Shown here piece after piece: positions 11,820 through 21,849 of a DNA stretch of 64,000 nucleotides. Under the pieces are notes generated by a model. It saw only the letters and a program-made list of their open reading frames with translations, did no database searches and had not been told where the DNA came from. Position numbers and translations under genes: made by a program. Source of the stretch: Salticus scenicus (lineage: Eukaryota; Arthropoda; Arachnida; Araneae; Salticidae); assembly GCA_963930645.1 (NCBI GenBank), contig OZ005657.1, forward strand, positions 48,446,153 through 48,510,152, given 5' to 3'. Position 1 is the first letter of the stretch. Each line of letters begins with the position of its first letter.

Positions 11820-12030
11820 CGACGAACAAGCAACTCCACAGAATATGAGTTGTGTGGATCCAATATCTCATTAGAGCTACGCAATGAGCAATTGGAGATG
11901 ATCTCTGATTCGACCCTAAATTTCGTCCAGTTTGTTGGTTGAGTTTAACGTCACACTAGTACTGCACTATGGGCAATTGGCGACGGTTTGCGATGCACTC
12001 CTGAGGAGGGTCCGGTACATCGGCAGGTGA
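11820..12030 (-). repeat. SINE 3'-region pieces inside T1
   Basis: Two segments (about 11820-11937 and 11938-12030) resemble the 3' part of the tRNA-derived SINE at 22140-22454, for example GTCACACTAGTACTGC and GGGCAATTGGCGACGG. Confidence 0.6.
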
Positions 12031-12163
12031 TAAATGGTTGCATTCTGCGTATGTTATTTATTTTTTATATATACATACGATTTGTATGTTTGACTCGAGA
12101 TCCCCCTCCTGTAAATTTCGTCGAGATGAGGACAGATATAACATAGGGAGGTATACTATTGTA

Positions 12164-12377
12164 CAGTCGGCTGCAAAATTATTCGAGCACTAGCCAATAA
12201 TTCCTATATTTAAAAAGTACACTTAAGACTGTTTTGCTAAGTAAATCCTTGTCGAATCATGTTCTTAGACTGATTAAGAACATGACTCGACAAGGATTTA
12301 TTTAACAAAGCTGTATTAAGTGTACTTTTTTTTGGCAAGGATTATTGCTAGTGCTCGAATAATTTTGCAGCCGAATG
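12164..12377. mobile_element. Family M palindromic MITE, copy M2
   Basis: Ends read CAGTCGGCTGCAAAATTATT with the matching inverse at the right. TA flanks both sides. This variant (CTGCAAAATTATTCG) is shared with M4 but not with M1, M3 or M5. Confidence 0.85.
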
Positions 12378-12416
12378 TAACAATCGCAGCTATCTTAGAT
12401 CACAAGTCGGATCGAA

Positions 12417-12629
12417 CACTCGGCAGCAAAAGTAACCGAGCACTAGCAATAATTCCTGTCTAAAAAAAGTACACTTAATACTGCTTTGTAAAATAATTCC
12501 TTGCCGAATCATGTTCTTAGTCAGTCTAAGAACATGATTCAACAAGGATTTACTTAACAAAGCAGTATTAAGAGTGCATTTTTCTGACGGGGATTATTGC
12601 TAGTGTTCGGATACTTTTGCTGCCAACTG
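12417..12629. mobile_element. Family M palindromic MITE, copy M3
   Basis: The palindrome has ends of the CGGCAGCAAAAGTAACCGAG type. Its outer flanks are themselves an inverted repeat (GATCACAAGTCGGATCGA and its inverse), so it sits at the centre of a further palindrome. Confidence 0.8.
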
Positions 12630-12721
12630 TACGATCCGACTTGTGATCTACGATAGCTGAGATTGTTACAATAGTATGCCTCTCATAACCGGATTAAAAT
12701 ACAAAAAATTAAAAAAACACC

Positions 12722-12810
12722 CTGGGTCGGCTGTGGAATCGAACCCATTCTTTTACACGTGAAGGCGATTAGCGAGGGTGACATACTCACTCGGCCACGG
12801 AGGGTCTGCA
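12722..12810 (-). repeat. tRNA-like SINE head inside T1
   Basis: On the minus strand an A-box TGGCCGAGTGAG and a B-box GGTTCGATTCC appear with a long insert between them, like a tRNA-Ser or -Leu variable arm. The T1 copy 2 counterpart is at 37500-37592. The repeat in both T1 copies argues for a SINE carried by T1 rather than a functional tRNA gene. Confidence 0.6.
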
Positions 12811-13557
12811 TTCAGCATAACAATTATTTTTAAAACAACAAGATTTCGCAGTTAATAATTCTAAGAAAATTACTTATGAAAAAAATCACTGCGCAGCACT
12901 AGGGCGACGTAAAACCCAACCAACCTTATGAAATTCTAATGCATATTTTTACAAAATAAATTACCAGAAATGTAAGAAGCCATAAAGGTTATGCACGTGT
13001 TTTTCCAATTTTAAATAATCCCCTCCGTAAAGGATCAAAATTCTAAACGCGTCAACGGACCATCTCTAGGAATGTACCCCAGACTGTCGCCATTGCATAT
13101 CTGTAGTGCGAATAAAAACTTAAATCCTACTCAACCTCAAATATCTTAAATATTTTAATTTTCATTTATTTATTTGAGTATTAATCTCAATCAACTATTT
13201 TAACAATCAAATGTTCAATCAAATATTATAATTCATATTGGTCGCCAATTGCCCATTCCGCAGTACTAGTGCGACGTAAAACCCAGCCAACCAATCTATA
13301 AATCAGATTAGTTTTTAAATCGTGTGCAAATTTATATAAATGCACATACCGAGTGCTTCAGACATTAAATTACTCCAGATTATATATAAGCTGGAGTAAT
13401 GTAAAAGTAACTCTGAAATTGCATTATTTTAAATAAATACAATACTGAAACATTACATAAAATAATGGAAAGTATTATATCTAACACAAAACATAATGGG
13501 GTACATACAAATGAAACACTTCCAGTTGCAAAGCCGTTTGCAGGCGTTCCAAATGTA
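12811..13557 (+). repeat. SINE 3'-end pieces and AT-rich spacer inside T1
   Basis: Plus-strand SINE 3' sequence appears at about 12890-12912 (GACGTAAAACCCAACC), 13019-13125 and 13235-13290 (ACTAGTGCGACGTAAAACC). The remainder is AT-rich and shared with T1 copy 2 (37840-38160). Confidence 0.55.
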
Positions 13558-13771
13558 CAGTCGGCTGCAAAATTATTCGAGCACTAGCAATAATCCTTGC
13601 CAAAAAAAAGTACACTTAATACAGCTTTGTTAAATAAATCCTTGTCGAGTCATGTTCTTAATCAGTCTAAGAACATGATTCGACAAGGATTTACTTAGCA
13701 AAACAGTCTTAAGTGTACTTTTTAAATATAGGAATTATTGGCTAGTGCTCGAATAATTTTGCAGCCGACTG
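13558..13771. mobile_element. Family M palindromic MITE, copy M4
   Basis: Ends are CAGTCGGCTGCAAAATTATT and inverse, flanked by TA on both sides. It is inserted in the right arm of T1 in a TA whose mirror position in the left arm (after 11718) is empty. Confidence 0.85.
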
Positions 13772-13779
13772 TATGAGTG

Positions 13780-13992
13780 CAGTCGGCAGCAAAAGTATCC
13801 GAGCACTAGCAAAAATTCCTATGTGAAAAAAGCACACTTAACACTGTTTTGTTAAATAAATCCTTGTCAAATTGTGTTCTTAGACTGACTACGAACAGGA
13901 TTCGACAAGGATTTATTTAACAAATCTGCATTAAGCTTACTTTTTTTACATAGGAATTTTCGCTAGTGCTCTGTTACTTTTGCTGCCGACTG
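13780..13992. mobile_element. Family M palindromic MITE, copy M5
   Basis: Ends are CAGTCGGCAGCAAAAGTATC and inverse. The right flank (TATTTGCAAAAAACTTGC) is the mirror image of the left flank of M1. M1 and M5 therefore occupy equivalent places in the two arms of T1. Confidence 0.85.
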
Positions 13993-14111
13993 TATTTGCA
14001 AAAAACTTGCAAAATTTACGTCATCGAAATTCCAAGCGTTCCGTTTGTATGTAACCCAATGTCACTTTTTCTAAATAGAAACTTCTAGATTTCAGAAAAT
14101 ATATTGAGCGT

Positions 14112-14270
14112 TGAGTGGGTTTTAATGTCGCACTATAGCTACGCAGTGGGAAATTGGAGATGGTCTTGTATTCACTCATAGGGATATTCTGGAGACATGC
14201 CATCATAATTTTGATCCTCCGCGGAGGGGTTGGATTCCTTGCTTCAGTCACCCTAGAGCGATAGAAAACA
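14112..14270 (-). repeat. SINE 3'-region fragment inside T1
   Basis: GTGGGTTTTAATGTCGCAC, then GGGAAATTGGAGATGG and TTTTGATCCTCCGCGGAGG, match the 3' half of the SINE at 22140-22454. The same piece is in T1 copy 2 at 38203-38365. Confidence 0.65.
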
Positions 14271-14879
14271 CAACCCTCCTATACTGAAGTCCCTTGGCAT
14301 CACTGAAGGAAGGTTAATGTGATTTGGCGATGACTTTTTTCGTATTTGGCGTTCAAAATGTAAAGTTTAATAATTTTTTACAGCTTTCCTGTTGCGATGC
14401 AGCAGCTAATTTTTTCACAAGTGAATTAAGTATAGTGTAAACTATTTTCTGTAATTTTTTTAAGAAAATCGGTGATTACCGTTTGGAAGAGTTCCCTTGT
14501 CAAACTAACTGAACTAGCCTTGGCGAAGAAAACAGGTTTATATACCCCTGTAGAAAAGTGTGGAAATTTCCGTATCTCATCAGCCAATGAGATTAGAGCT
14601 GCCATATTTGCTATATCTTTTATAAGGATTTTCTCGCCAAGGTTGCCAAAAAAATCGCCAAGGTGGGAAAAAATCGCCAAATTTGGCGCCAAATCTATTA
14701 CCTGCCTTATTGGGGCTTTTTAATGCGTTTTTACGGGAAAATGAGGCTATTTCAACGCTAGAAATGCAGAAAACTAGCAATCTATCAACTTACTAAGCCT
14801 CTTTGAAAGAATTTATACAAAAATAAACACAATTATTTACAATTTTGTAACAATAATTTATTGATGAAAAATGAAGGTT

Positions 14880-15049
14880 AAAATTGGCTGCTTTAAGTCA
14901 TTTCAAGTGTCTTAACTCCAGTCATATTCATGTCTTACTTTAAAACATCTTACGTTTCTAAATTTTAAGACACAATTTCGTGTCTGAAAATAAGTACATC
15001 CATTTAAGACACATGTGTGTCTGAATTTAAGACACGTGAATTTGCAGTG
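14880..15049. repeat. Right subterminal GTGTC repeat cluster of the CACTA-like element
   Basis: Repeated GTGTCTTAA, TTAAGACAC and GTGTCTGAA units mirror those at 3620-3905 and end in GCAGTG. Confidence 0.65.
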
Positions 15050-15906
15050 TGACTTGAAGAACATTAATTCCGTGAGTACGTATTTAAACATCTCTGTAAT
15101 TTAATATTTAATACTGATGTGATCCTTCAGTACGCTGTGTAACACTGAGTTTTAAAAGAACAATTGCCAACATTTAAGCATTAAGTGTATCCCTATTTTA
15201 AAATAGTTTCCTTTGTATTGTTTAGTAAGGAATTTTCGTCTTTAAATAAAGCAAAAAGTTCCATGCAAAAATAATGGTATTCAAAATGTGTAAAAATTGG
15301 CAATTAGGTAAAAATATTTTGAGTTTCGTTTAAGAAAAACACTTAAAAATATTTTATAAATTTTCTTCTTTTCACTGATTTAATGTTGAAATCAGTTGTA
15401 GTAAAGAAAATTGTGTTTAACTCTTTTGCAATTTAAATATATATATATATATTTTCTTTTACACCAATTCGATAAAAATAACATTTTGCCTGAAAAATGC
15501 ATTAAACATGTTCCTTAAATAAATTTCGCCTTTACAAATGAGGTGTTTTTAAAATGAAATTCGAAAATATTATCGAACCTTAGATGGGAAATGTTGCTAA
15601 CATTTATCTCAGAATTTAAGTTAAATTTGATTTAAACTATTTCAGAAGTTTCGAGGTATAACATCAAAATAATAATAAAATAGAAAATAGTTTCACTGAA
15701 ATATTTACGCAAGCATGACTTCTAAAGAAATATTGCAACTAGAAGAAATCATTAACCATATGAATAATTTTAAAATATAAAAAGTGAAAAATAACCATTA
15801 TTCAAAATATATTTTTTTGAATGACCATATTACATTTAAATTGCCAGGTCATTTGAAAATTTATTGCACAGTAGTGTGTACTTATATATTGTAATAAAAT
15901 TTTAAA

Positions 15907-15946
<40 letters not shown>

Positions 15947-16419
15947 TTAATAAATATCTTTTTTTTACAACAACTTCTTTCATTTAAAATTGCATATTTG
16001 CACTTTTCCCATCCATAAATACATATTTGAATTTAAATATCTATTATATATGCACAAAGGTTAAAAATTTCTTTATAATAGAAAGAAATTTTTTGAAAGA
16101 AACAAAAGAATCTCTCCTGAGCAGCGATCAATTTTAAATATAAATCAAGCAGTTTTAATGTAATTTTATAGCTGCTTAAAAAGAGGACTAGAACCTGAAA
16201 CTACTTTTTCGAATGACAATAACAATTATGCCATGTTACTTTCTTTTCTTTCCAGTAACTCAGGAAACTATTATGAAATTACACCCCTAATCATAATGAC
16301 CAGAGTATTTGAAAAAAAATAAAGAGAAATTGTTTTAAAAACTTTAAACGCATTTTACATTATGCTGAATTTACTCAATCATTTCTGGATACCTTCAATT
16401 ACATCTGTTACATATGAAA
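15050..16419. other. AT-rich stretch, nothing recognised
   Basis: No coding or element signature was found beyond (TA)n tracts at about 15440-15453 and 15908-15941. Confidence 0.4.
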
Positions 16420-16593
16420 TGCCAATATTTCTTATTTATACCGGAGCATTGTTATTACCCATAGTTTTTTTATTCTCCACTTTCTTTGAATAATAACATT
16501 TTTCAATATGTTATTACGATTGAATAAGAAGAAAATTACCTTTAAATAAAAGTGTGTGCTAACACTGTTTTGTAATAAATTAGAAATGTTGCA
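16420..16593. mobile_element. Family P palindromic MITE, copy P1
   Basis: Left arm GCCAATATTTCTTATTTATACCGGAGCATTGTTA pairs imperfectly with the right arm (TAACACTG…AAATGTTGCAC). The family core ATTACGATTGAATAAGAAGA sits between them. Confidence 0.6.
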
Positions 16594-16668
16594 CATCCTT
16601 TTTACACCAGAGATTTTATTTAATAAAGTGTAATGTTGTAAAACATGATGCAAATGTAGTTTTGTTTT

Positions 16669-16871
16669 TTAAGCCTTTCAGGCGCAAAGTAGTTACACTT
16701 ATTTAAAATAAACAGCCACCAGAATTTACGAACAAAGTTGGGGGAAAAGAAGAGCTTTTTCTGCTGTGTTATAAAAGTAATATATTGTTTGAAAAATTCC
16801 TTGATGAATTTTTCCATTTGGATGTAGTAATTGCGTCCTCGCAGCGAGGACATTGTCCCTGAAAGGGTTAA
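16669..16871. mobile_element. TTAA-flanked (piggyBac-type) MITE
   Basis: TTAA lies at both ends. The termini are GCCTTTCAGG on the left and the inverse of CCCTTTCAGGG on the right. Inside are ACAGCCACCAGAATTT and a hairpin GTCCTCG…CGAGGAC. TTAA target sites with C-rich ends are the hallmark of piggyBac elements. Confidence 0.6.
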
Positions 16872-17230
16872 AGAGATTTATCAGATTTGCGGCTTAAATG
16901 CCAGAAATTACAATATTAAGTATCATATAAGAACTTTTATATTTCCATAAATGTATGATGCACGATTTTTTTTTTTTTTCATGTCGTGGAGAACGGCTTT
17001 TAAAAATGTGTCATGTTTTTCACGCGTATATTTTGCTCTTTCTTTTATAATTTCACATCTGAAAAAGAATGTTTTATAAATTTTAAAGCGAACAGAATAT
17101 TAAATTTTCATTGATTATTTTGCTATTTTTTAAATCTTCAATTTTATATTTTCAACATTATTTTAATAATAAGAAACAAACGTGGAATATATGATGCTTT
17201 TTAATATTAGGAAAATGAATCTACGTATTC

Positions 17231-17375
17231 TTGCCAATCTTTTAATTTATTCCGCAACGTTGTCACTACCTAGGTATTTTTTTTTTTTTTTTTCACATCT
17301 CTTTCTTTGTAGAGTAATTTTCTCCAATATATAATTACGATTAAATAAGAAATAAATTACTCCTAACGATATTAT
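17231..17375. mobile_element. Family P MITE, copy P2, right arm lost
   Basis: The left arm (TTGCCAATCTTTTAATTTAT, TCCGCAACG) and core (ATTACGATTAAATAAGAA) are present. The matching right arm is not. Confidence 0.5.
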
Positions 17376-17819
17376 TAAAAAGGAAGCAGCTATGTTTACG
17401 TGTCATATTTTTATCACAAATAATGGCAGTATCTTTCTTCCAGCGGCTATCAAGATGTACTAAGCCTCGTGTAGTTAAAAAATGTAATGCAAGGTTGAAG
17501 AAAATTTTGGGGCTGCAGTAACTGAAACTATAAAGCAAAGGAACGTTTTTAACGTGATTTTGTGTCATGGTTCAAATAAGGAACCAAATAACTGCATAGT
17601 ACCTCATGAATCTTATGGTTGCAATTATTCGAGCTACTACAAAGTCCAATCTAATTCGATATTCGAAGCCGGTGTCTACTTACTGAATGCTATAGAGCTA
17701 ACCATTCAGCCACCAGATGATCCATTTGAAACAGAAAAATTGCTTTGAGACTACAGCTAATAAGGGAGTTGTCTCGATTGGTTCTTCATATTTACTCAAT
17801 TTGCATTTTATTATAATTC

Positions 17820-18018
17820 CAGATTTGCCAACTTTTATAATTTATTCCGGAATATTGTTAGCTCCGCCCTTTTCTCACACCGTAAATTTTAAAGAATGAT
17901 TTTTCGCTTATTTAACCGCTGTCACATATTAAAGAAAAATATCCTGTAAAATTTCTGGTGCGAAAAGAAGGCGGGGCTAACAATGCTCCGGAATATATTA
18001 TAAAAGTTGGCAACTCTG
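17820..18018. mobile_element. Family P palindromic MITE, copy P3
   Basis: The left arm CAGATTTGCCAACTTTTATA pairs with the right arm …AAAGTTGGCAACTCTG. The flanks TATAATTC and TGTAATTC look like an 8 bp target duplication with one change. GGCGGGGCTAACAATGCTCC marks the right arm. Confidence 0.75.
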
Positions 18019-18040
18019 TAATTCTTTTCATAATGCAGAT

Positions 18041-18230
18041 ATGCTAACATTTTAATTTATTCAGGAGCACTTTTAAAACCCGCCCTTTTTTCACATCACT
18101 TCGTTTGCAATGAAATGTTCTCCAATACGTAATTACGATTGGATAAGAAGGAAAGTACCTCTCAATTAAAATGATGTGAAAAAAAGACGGGTTCTAACAA
18201 TGTTCCGGAATAAATTCAAATGTTGGTATT
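18041..18230. mobile_element. Family P palindromic MITE, copy P4
   Basis: The left arm (GCTAACATTTTAATTTATTC) and right arm (AATAAATTCAAATGTTGG) are inverted around the shared core ACGATTGGATAAGAAGG. Confidence 0.65.
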
Positions 18231-18662
18231 TTTGTATATTGTACCAACTATTTGGATCCTCCATAAAAACAAAACAATGTAGGTTTTTCAGAAACAGTTC
18301 ATTTATTTTACATAATCTAAAAATAAGAAGACGATTGCGAGGAGCAACTGTAGTAATTGAGAAGAGATATACTATGTGATCTACCTGTTATCCAGTAGTA
18401 TTTTAGAAAATCTTTATTTACGCAGATACCCAAATCACTATATAAATCGCGGTTAATGTCATATTTCTGATTTTAATTTCCGGTATTTTTTTTTCCCGAT
18501 GCTTATGCAAAATTACTCTCTATACAGAGATTATTAGATTTTGTTTTTTATTTGTAATAGTAAGTTTTGAACATAATATTTGGAATAGAAGTTTAAAATA
18601 ATTGATTTGGAGATTACATTCGGAAACAACAGAAAAATAACGAGAACCCTTATTTGCATACT

Positions 18663-18837
18663 CAGCCAACCTAATCCGGCAAATTGTTAGTAACGCCCCT
18701 TTTTCTACACCGCTTAAATTTTAGAGTAATTCTCTTCAAATATATTTACGATGAATTAAGAAAACAAATACTGTAAAAATATATTGGTGTAGAGAAAGGG
18801 GCGGTACAAACAATTTGCCGGATTAGGTTGGCAGCTC
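18663..18837. mobile_element. Family P palindromic MITE, copy P5
   Basis: The arms read CCAACCTAATCCGGCAAATT and its inverse, almost perfect over about 45 bases. A perfect 8 bp repeat TGCATACT flanks the body (18655-18662 and 18838-18845). The outer arm sequence is private to this copy. Confidence 0.85.
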
Positions 18838-18845
18838 TGCATACT

Positions 18846-19676
18846 TATGGAAAAATAAAAAAAAAATAAGCAACTTTCATTTTAAATACCTTTTAAAATT
18901 TTCATTGAACAAACCTTTTTTTATAGCAACGGCATTGTATGAAATTTCTAGATTATCTTGTATTTGCACAGATATTCAAAACAAATTTCAAAGATTTTAC
19001 ATCTTTTATGAAATTTAACTTACTTACGTTCAGAATATATACTATATGAGAAATTATAGTCATGAAAAATTTTAAAGGTATAGAATATATTTTACGAAAA
19101 ATGTACTATTCACAAAAGCATATTCTACTATAAAATTTGAACGAACTTGAGATAAAGTTTATGCGACAGGAAATTTTATTTCCTTTAGGCAAGTCACAAG
19201 AAGAAGAATTACTTTAATTTGCTTCAAGAATATTCTGCAGGGAACATTGACGTAATTGATTTTTAATCTATACAATTTTAACGAAGTATTTCAATGTTTT
19301 TAATACTCTTTTAGAAACATTTCATCAAATGTTTTTTGAAAAAGAATTTTTTGAAAGAAGATATTAAATTGGAAGCTTTGTTGCTGTTGTTTTTACATTT
19401 TTTGGCAAAAAACAGATTTTTTTTTTTATTTATTTTAACAAATTACTTTGGGTTCTTAGAATATCAAAATAAAAGTATTTCTTTGAATGTCATTAACTAT
19501 ATTATATTTTTATTTTGCAATTGGGAAATAAAATAAATGGTTTTTCCAAAATCTGATACTACTTGCAAAAAATTAAATTACATTTATAAAATGTTAAGAT
19601 TTTTAAATATATTCTTAAGTTACAGGGTTACCACAGTCCGTAATTTTCCCTCGACTCTTACACTAGTATATTTAAA
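18846..19676. other. AT-rich stretch, nothing recognised
   Basis: No coding or element signature is visible. Short open frames are AT-rich and lack motifs. Confidence 0.4.
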
Positions 19677-19985
19677 GAGCTGCCAACTTTTTAATATATT
19701 CCGTACGATTATTAGCATAGGTGCCAACTTTAGTCCTTTTTGGCTAAATTTTAATAGAATTATTTTTATATATTTATGTAACCGTTTTTACTGATTAAAT
19801 AAAATTAAAATTTCTATTAATTTTCTGTAGCAAGAAAGGGGCTTAAGTTGGCAACTATGATTATTAGTACTCGCCTGTTTTTTTTTTTTTTTTTCACACT
19901 TTCTTTGCACAGTAATATGTAGGTTAAATAGGAAGAATATTGCTCTTCTAATAACGTGGTACAGATAAACGTGGTAAATAGTATA
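19677..19985. mobile_element. Family P MITE, copy P6, host of a nested copy
   Basis: A left arm GCTGCCAACTTTTTAATATA with TTCCG and a downstream CTCGCC are separated by the complete nested copy P7. The right arm is worn. Confidence 0.55.
19716..19858. mobile_element. Nested palindromic MITE P7
   Basis: The arms GTGCCAACTTTAGTCC and GGGGCTTAAGTTGGCAAC are inverted. GATTATTAG (19707-19715 and 19859-19867) is a perfect 9 bp target duplication, and it interrupts the P6 arm. Confidence 0.75.
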
Positions 19986-20673
19986 AAATAAAAACTGTCG
20001 GGTAACAATTTTTAACACCATAAATTCGGTTTGATTATATTCTACTGATTTAAGAGTTTTTTCGTTTAATTTCATTCATGATGTTAATTACTCAAGAAAA
20101 ACTTTCTTTTATGTGGCGTTACTAAATTCTTAAATTTATTGATATATTTTGCCTCAAGACCTTAAGTTATTATTAGCCGAACAAGAAATCTAATTTTTAT
20201 GGGAGTCATTTTGTGCCTCTCTTGGCATAGCAATAATTAAGATTAGATTTAGTTTTATTGACAGTTTAATTGGATTCAATTAAGATATGCTAAAAATAAC
20301 ATTCCATTTTATGTTCTTTTTGCATTGCATTTTTCGGCGTTTAAGTCACGGGTCAGAAATATTTGTTTTACGTAAGATATTTTAATTTTTGTCATATACT
20401 AAAAAATTATACTTTATTAAATAAAAGCTCCGGTGTAAAAATGCTGTATCTAAATATAGAATATGGGCCAGAAAAATCTTTCGTTAACTACTTTAAAAAG
20501 ATTTCTAATTTATTTAAATTATTTTAGCAACTTTTAATGCATAATATGAAAAAAAAAAAACTAGAAAAACTGTTAAATTATAAAAATAAATTACATTATA
20601 AATTACATGTTATTCTATTTGGCTTCCCAATTATTATTTTTTAAGTAAATTAAAAGGTTACCTATATATATAT

Positions 20674-20704
<31 letters not shown>
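19986..20704. other. AT-rich stretch, nothing recognised
   Basis: No gene or element signature apart from (TA)n near 20683-20704. Confidence 0.4.
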
Positions 20705-20705
<1 letters not shown>

Positions 20706-21395
20706 CTTCCTTTTTACTTCATTATACAAAATATAAGGAAGTCCATTTCGCAAATCCCGATTTGCGAAATGGGTTTAGTATTTCGCATAACTCAAAAATG
20801 GATGATTGTAGAATGTCGAAAATTTATATATGCAACTGTTATGAATTCTAGTTGTACACCTGAAACTTTGGTTTTAATACGAGTTCCCGTTTCAGATGTA
20901 TCAACGATTTTACATGAATTTTCGTGACTTCTGTATGTAAGTAAGTGTGTGTGTGTGTGTATCTCACATAACTCAAAAACGGTTGGACGTAGAACGTTGC
21001 AAGTTGGTATATAGGTTTATTATAGCATCTAGTTGTGTACTTCTCATTTTAGACTTTCTATGATTTTCCGTTTAGAAGATATTTAGGAAAATTATATTCA
21101 TAATGATAAAAAATACAAAGGTTTTGGTTTGGCCATAATATATGACCTACTATCTTAGAGATTTCAAAATAAGCTAGTGATAGAGTCAGTAATTATATTG
21201 TTATAAAAGATGAAGACATTTTTTGTGTGTAGAAAGTTATGCTTAAAGACGAAAGCAGGTTCTTGTCGAGGAATGCATTTCTGTACATTTTCTAATGAGG
21301 TATTCTCTAACAAGCCCTTGGGTACTATTCCTGAAAAAGCATATTTTTCTCGGCGGCATATATAATCCTAATATCATGACGTTTTTGGTTCGAGT

Positions 21396-21438
<43 letters not shown>

Positions 21439-21585
21439 GAATGTTCGTTGACTGGAACCTGACTGTTTATTTACGAATGAGTTACCTCACACAAAACTGT
21501 CAATGTTTTCATAAAAATATGTATATTCCTACGGTTGTGTAAGGAAGTCATGTGGTGTCCACATCAGAATTTTTTCCTGATGTGG
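20705..21585 (+). mobile_element. Family E element, copy E1
   Basis: It opens with ACTTCC…GGAAGT and then a perfect 13 bp hairpin, CCATTTCGCAAAT to ATTTGCGAAATGG (20743-20772). A (GT)n tract lies about 240 bases in, followed by CTCACATAACTCAAAAACGG. It closes with GGAAGTC and the hairpin ATGTGG-TGT-CCACAT (21550-21564). A second hairpin, CCACATCAG/CTGATGTGG, overlaps the end. A poly-T tract of about 35 bases is internal. It is non-coding and I cannot name the family. Confidence 0.55.
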
Positions 21586-21730
21586 TCGCTCCGAAAATAT
21601 GTAAAAGATATTTCATTGTAAATGTCATATGCATTAAAAACTTTATTAATCAACCCTCTCATAAATTTCTCTATATATAGAATGTAAATATTCTTTGTAT
21701 TTTCAAGTTTCAATCTATTGAATATATGTA

Positions 21731-21736
<6 letters not shown>

Positions 21737-21778
<42 letters not shown>
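21737..21778. repeat. (AT)n then (AC)n microsatellite
   Basis: This is an uninterrupted TA dinucleotide run, followed by a CA run to about 21796. Confidence 0.9.
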
Positions 21779-21782
<4 letters not shown>

Positions 21783-21849
21783 CACACACACACACATATA
21801 TATAGGGAGAAATATCACTCGGATTAAGAGCAAATTCTAAAAGAGGCAG

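Larger units (their letters stand above)
10874..14499. mobile_element. Foldback DNA transposon T1, copy 1 (3.6 kb)
   Basis: The ends are inverted: CAAGGAAACTCTTTGAAG on the left and the inverse of CAAGGGAACTCTTCCAAA on the right. Similarity continues inward for about 150 bases. TCA flanks both sides as a 3 bp target duplication. Deeper parts are also mirror images (11420-11500 against 13993-14060; 11719-11790 against 13497-13560). It holds five family M MITEs and several SINE pieces. No transposase is visible. A second copy lies at 35968-38593. The superfamily is unresolved; a 3 bp duplication fits CACTA, Harbinger or Academ types. Confidence 0.8.
4703..14852 (-). mobile_element. Ty3/gypsy LTR retrotransposon, degenerate, with a DNA transposon in its 5' LTR
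   Basis: LTRs beginning TG and ending CA flank an internal region coding on the minus strand in the order gag, protease, reverse transcriptase, RNase H, integrase, which is the Ty3/gypsy order. A 4 bp target duplication ATAA lies on both sides (4699-4702 and 14853-14856). A tRNA-Leu-like primer site and a purine tract sit next to the LTRs. Removing the T1 insertion gives about 6.5 kb. The copy carries several in-frame stops, several frameshifts and two lost catalytic residues, so it cannot move by itself. In the 258 bases of LTR before T1 I count nine differences (about 3.5 percent). Confidence 0.95.
10616..14852 (-). repeat. 5' LTR of the gypsy element, split by transposon T1
   Basis: LTR sequence occupies 10616-10873 and 14503-14852, matching 4703-5327. 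The break point falls where the intact LTR reads …CTCAGAATGAACTG. Transposon T1 lies between the two halves and is flanked by TCA on both sides. Confidence 0.93.
3620..15049. mobile_element. CACTA-like non-autonomous DNA transposon, split by a gypsy insertion
   Basis: The left end reads CACTGCAAG and the right end is the inverse (…TTTGCAGTG). Both ends carry many short repeats of the type GTGTCTGAA / TTAAGACAC, the subterminal transposase-binding arrangement typical of CACTA/EnSpm elements. Flanks are TTA and TGA, a possible imperfect 3 bp target duplication. Without the gypsy insertion (4703-14856) the element is about 1.28 kb. No transposase is present. CACTG termini also occur in Chapaev elements, so the superfamily is not certain. 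Confidence 0.6.
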
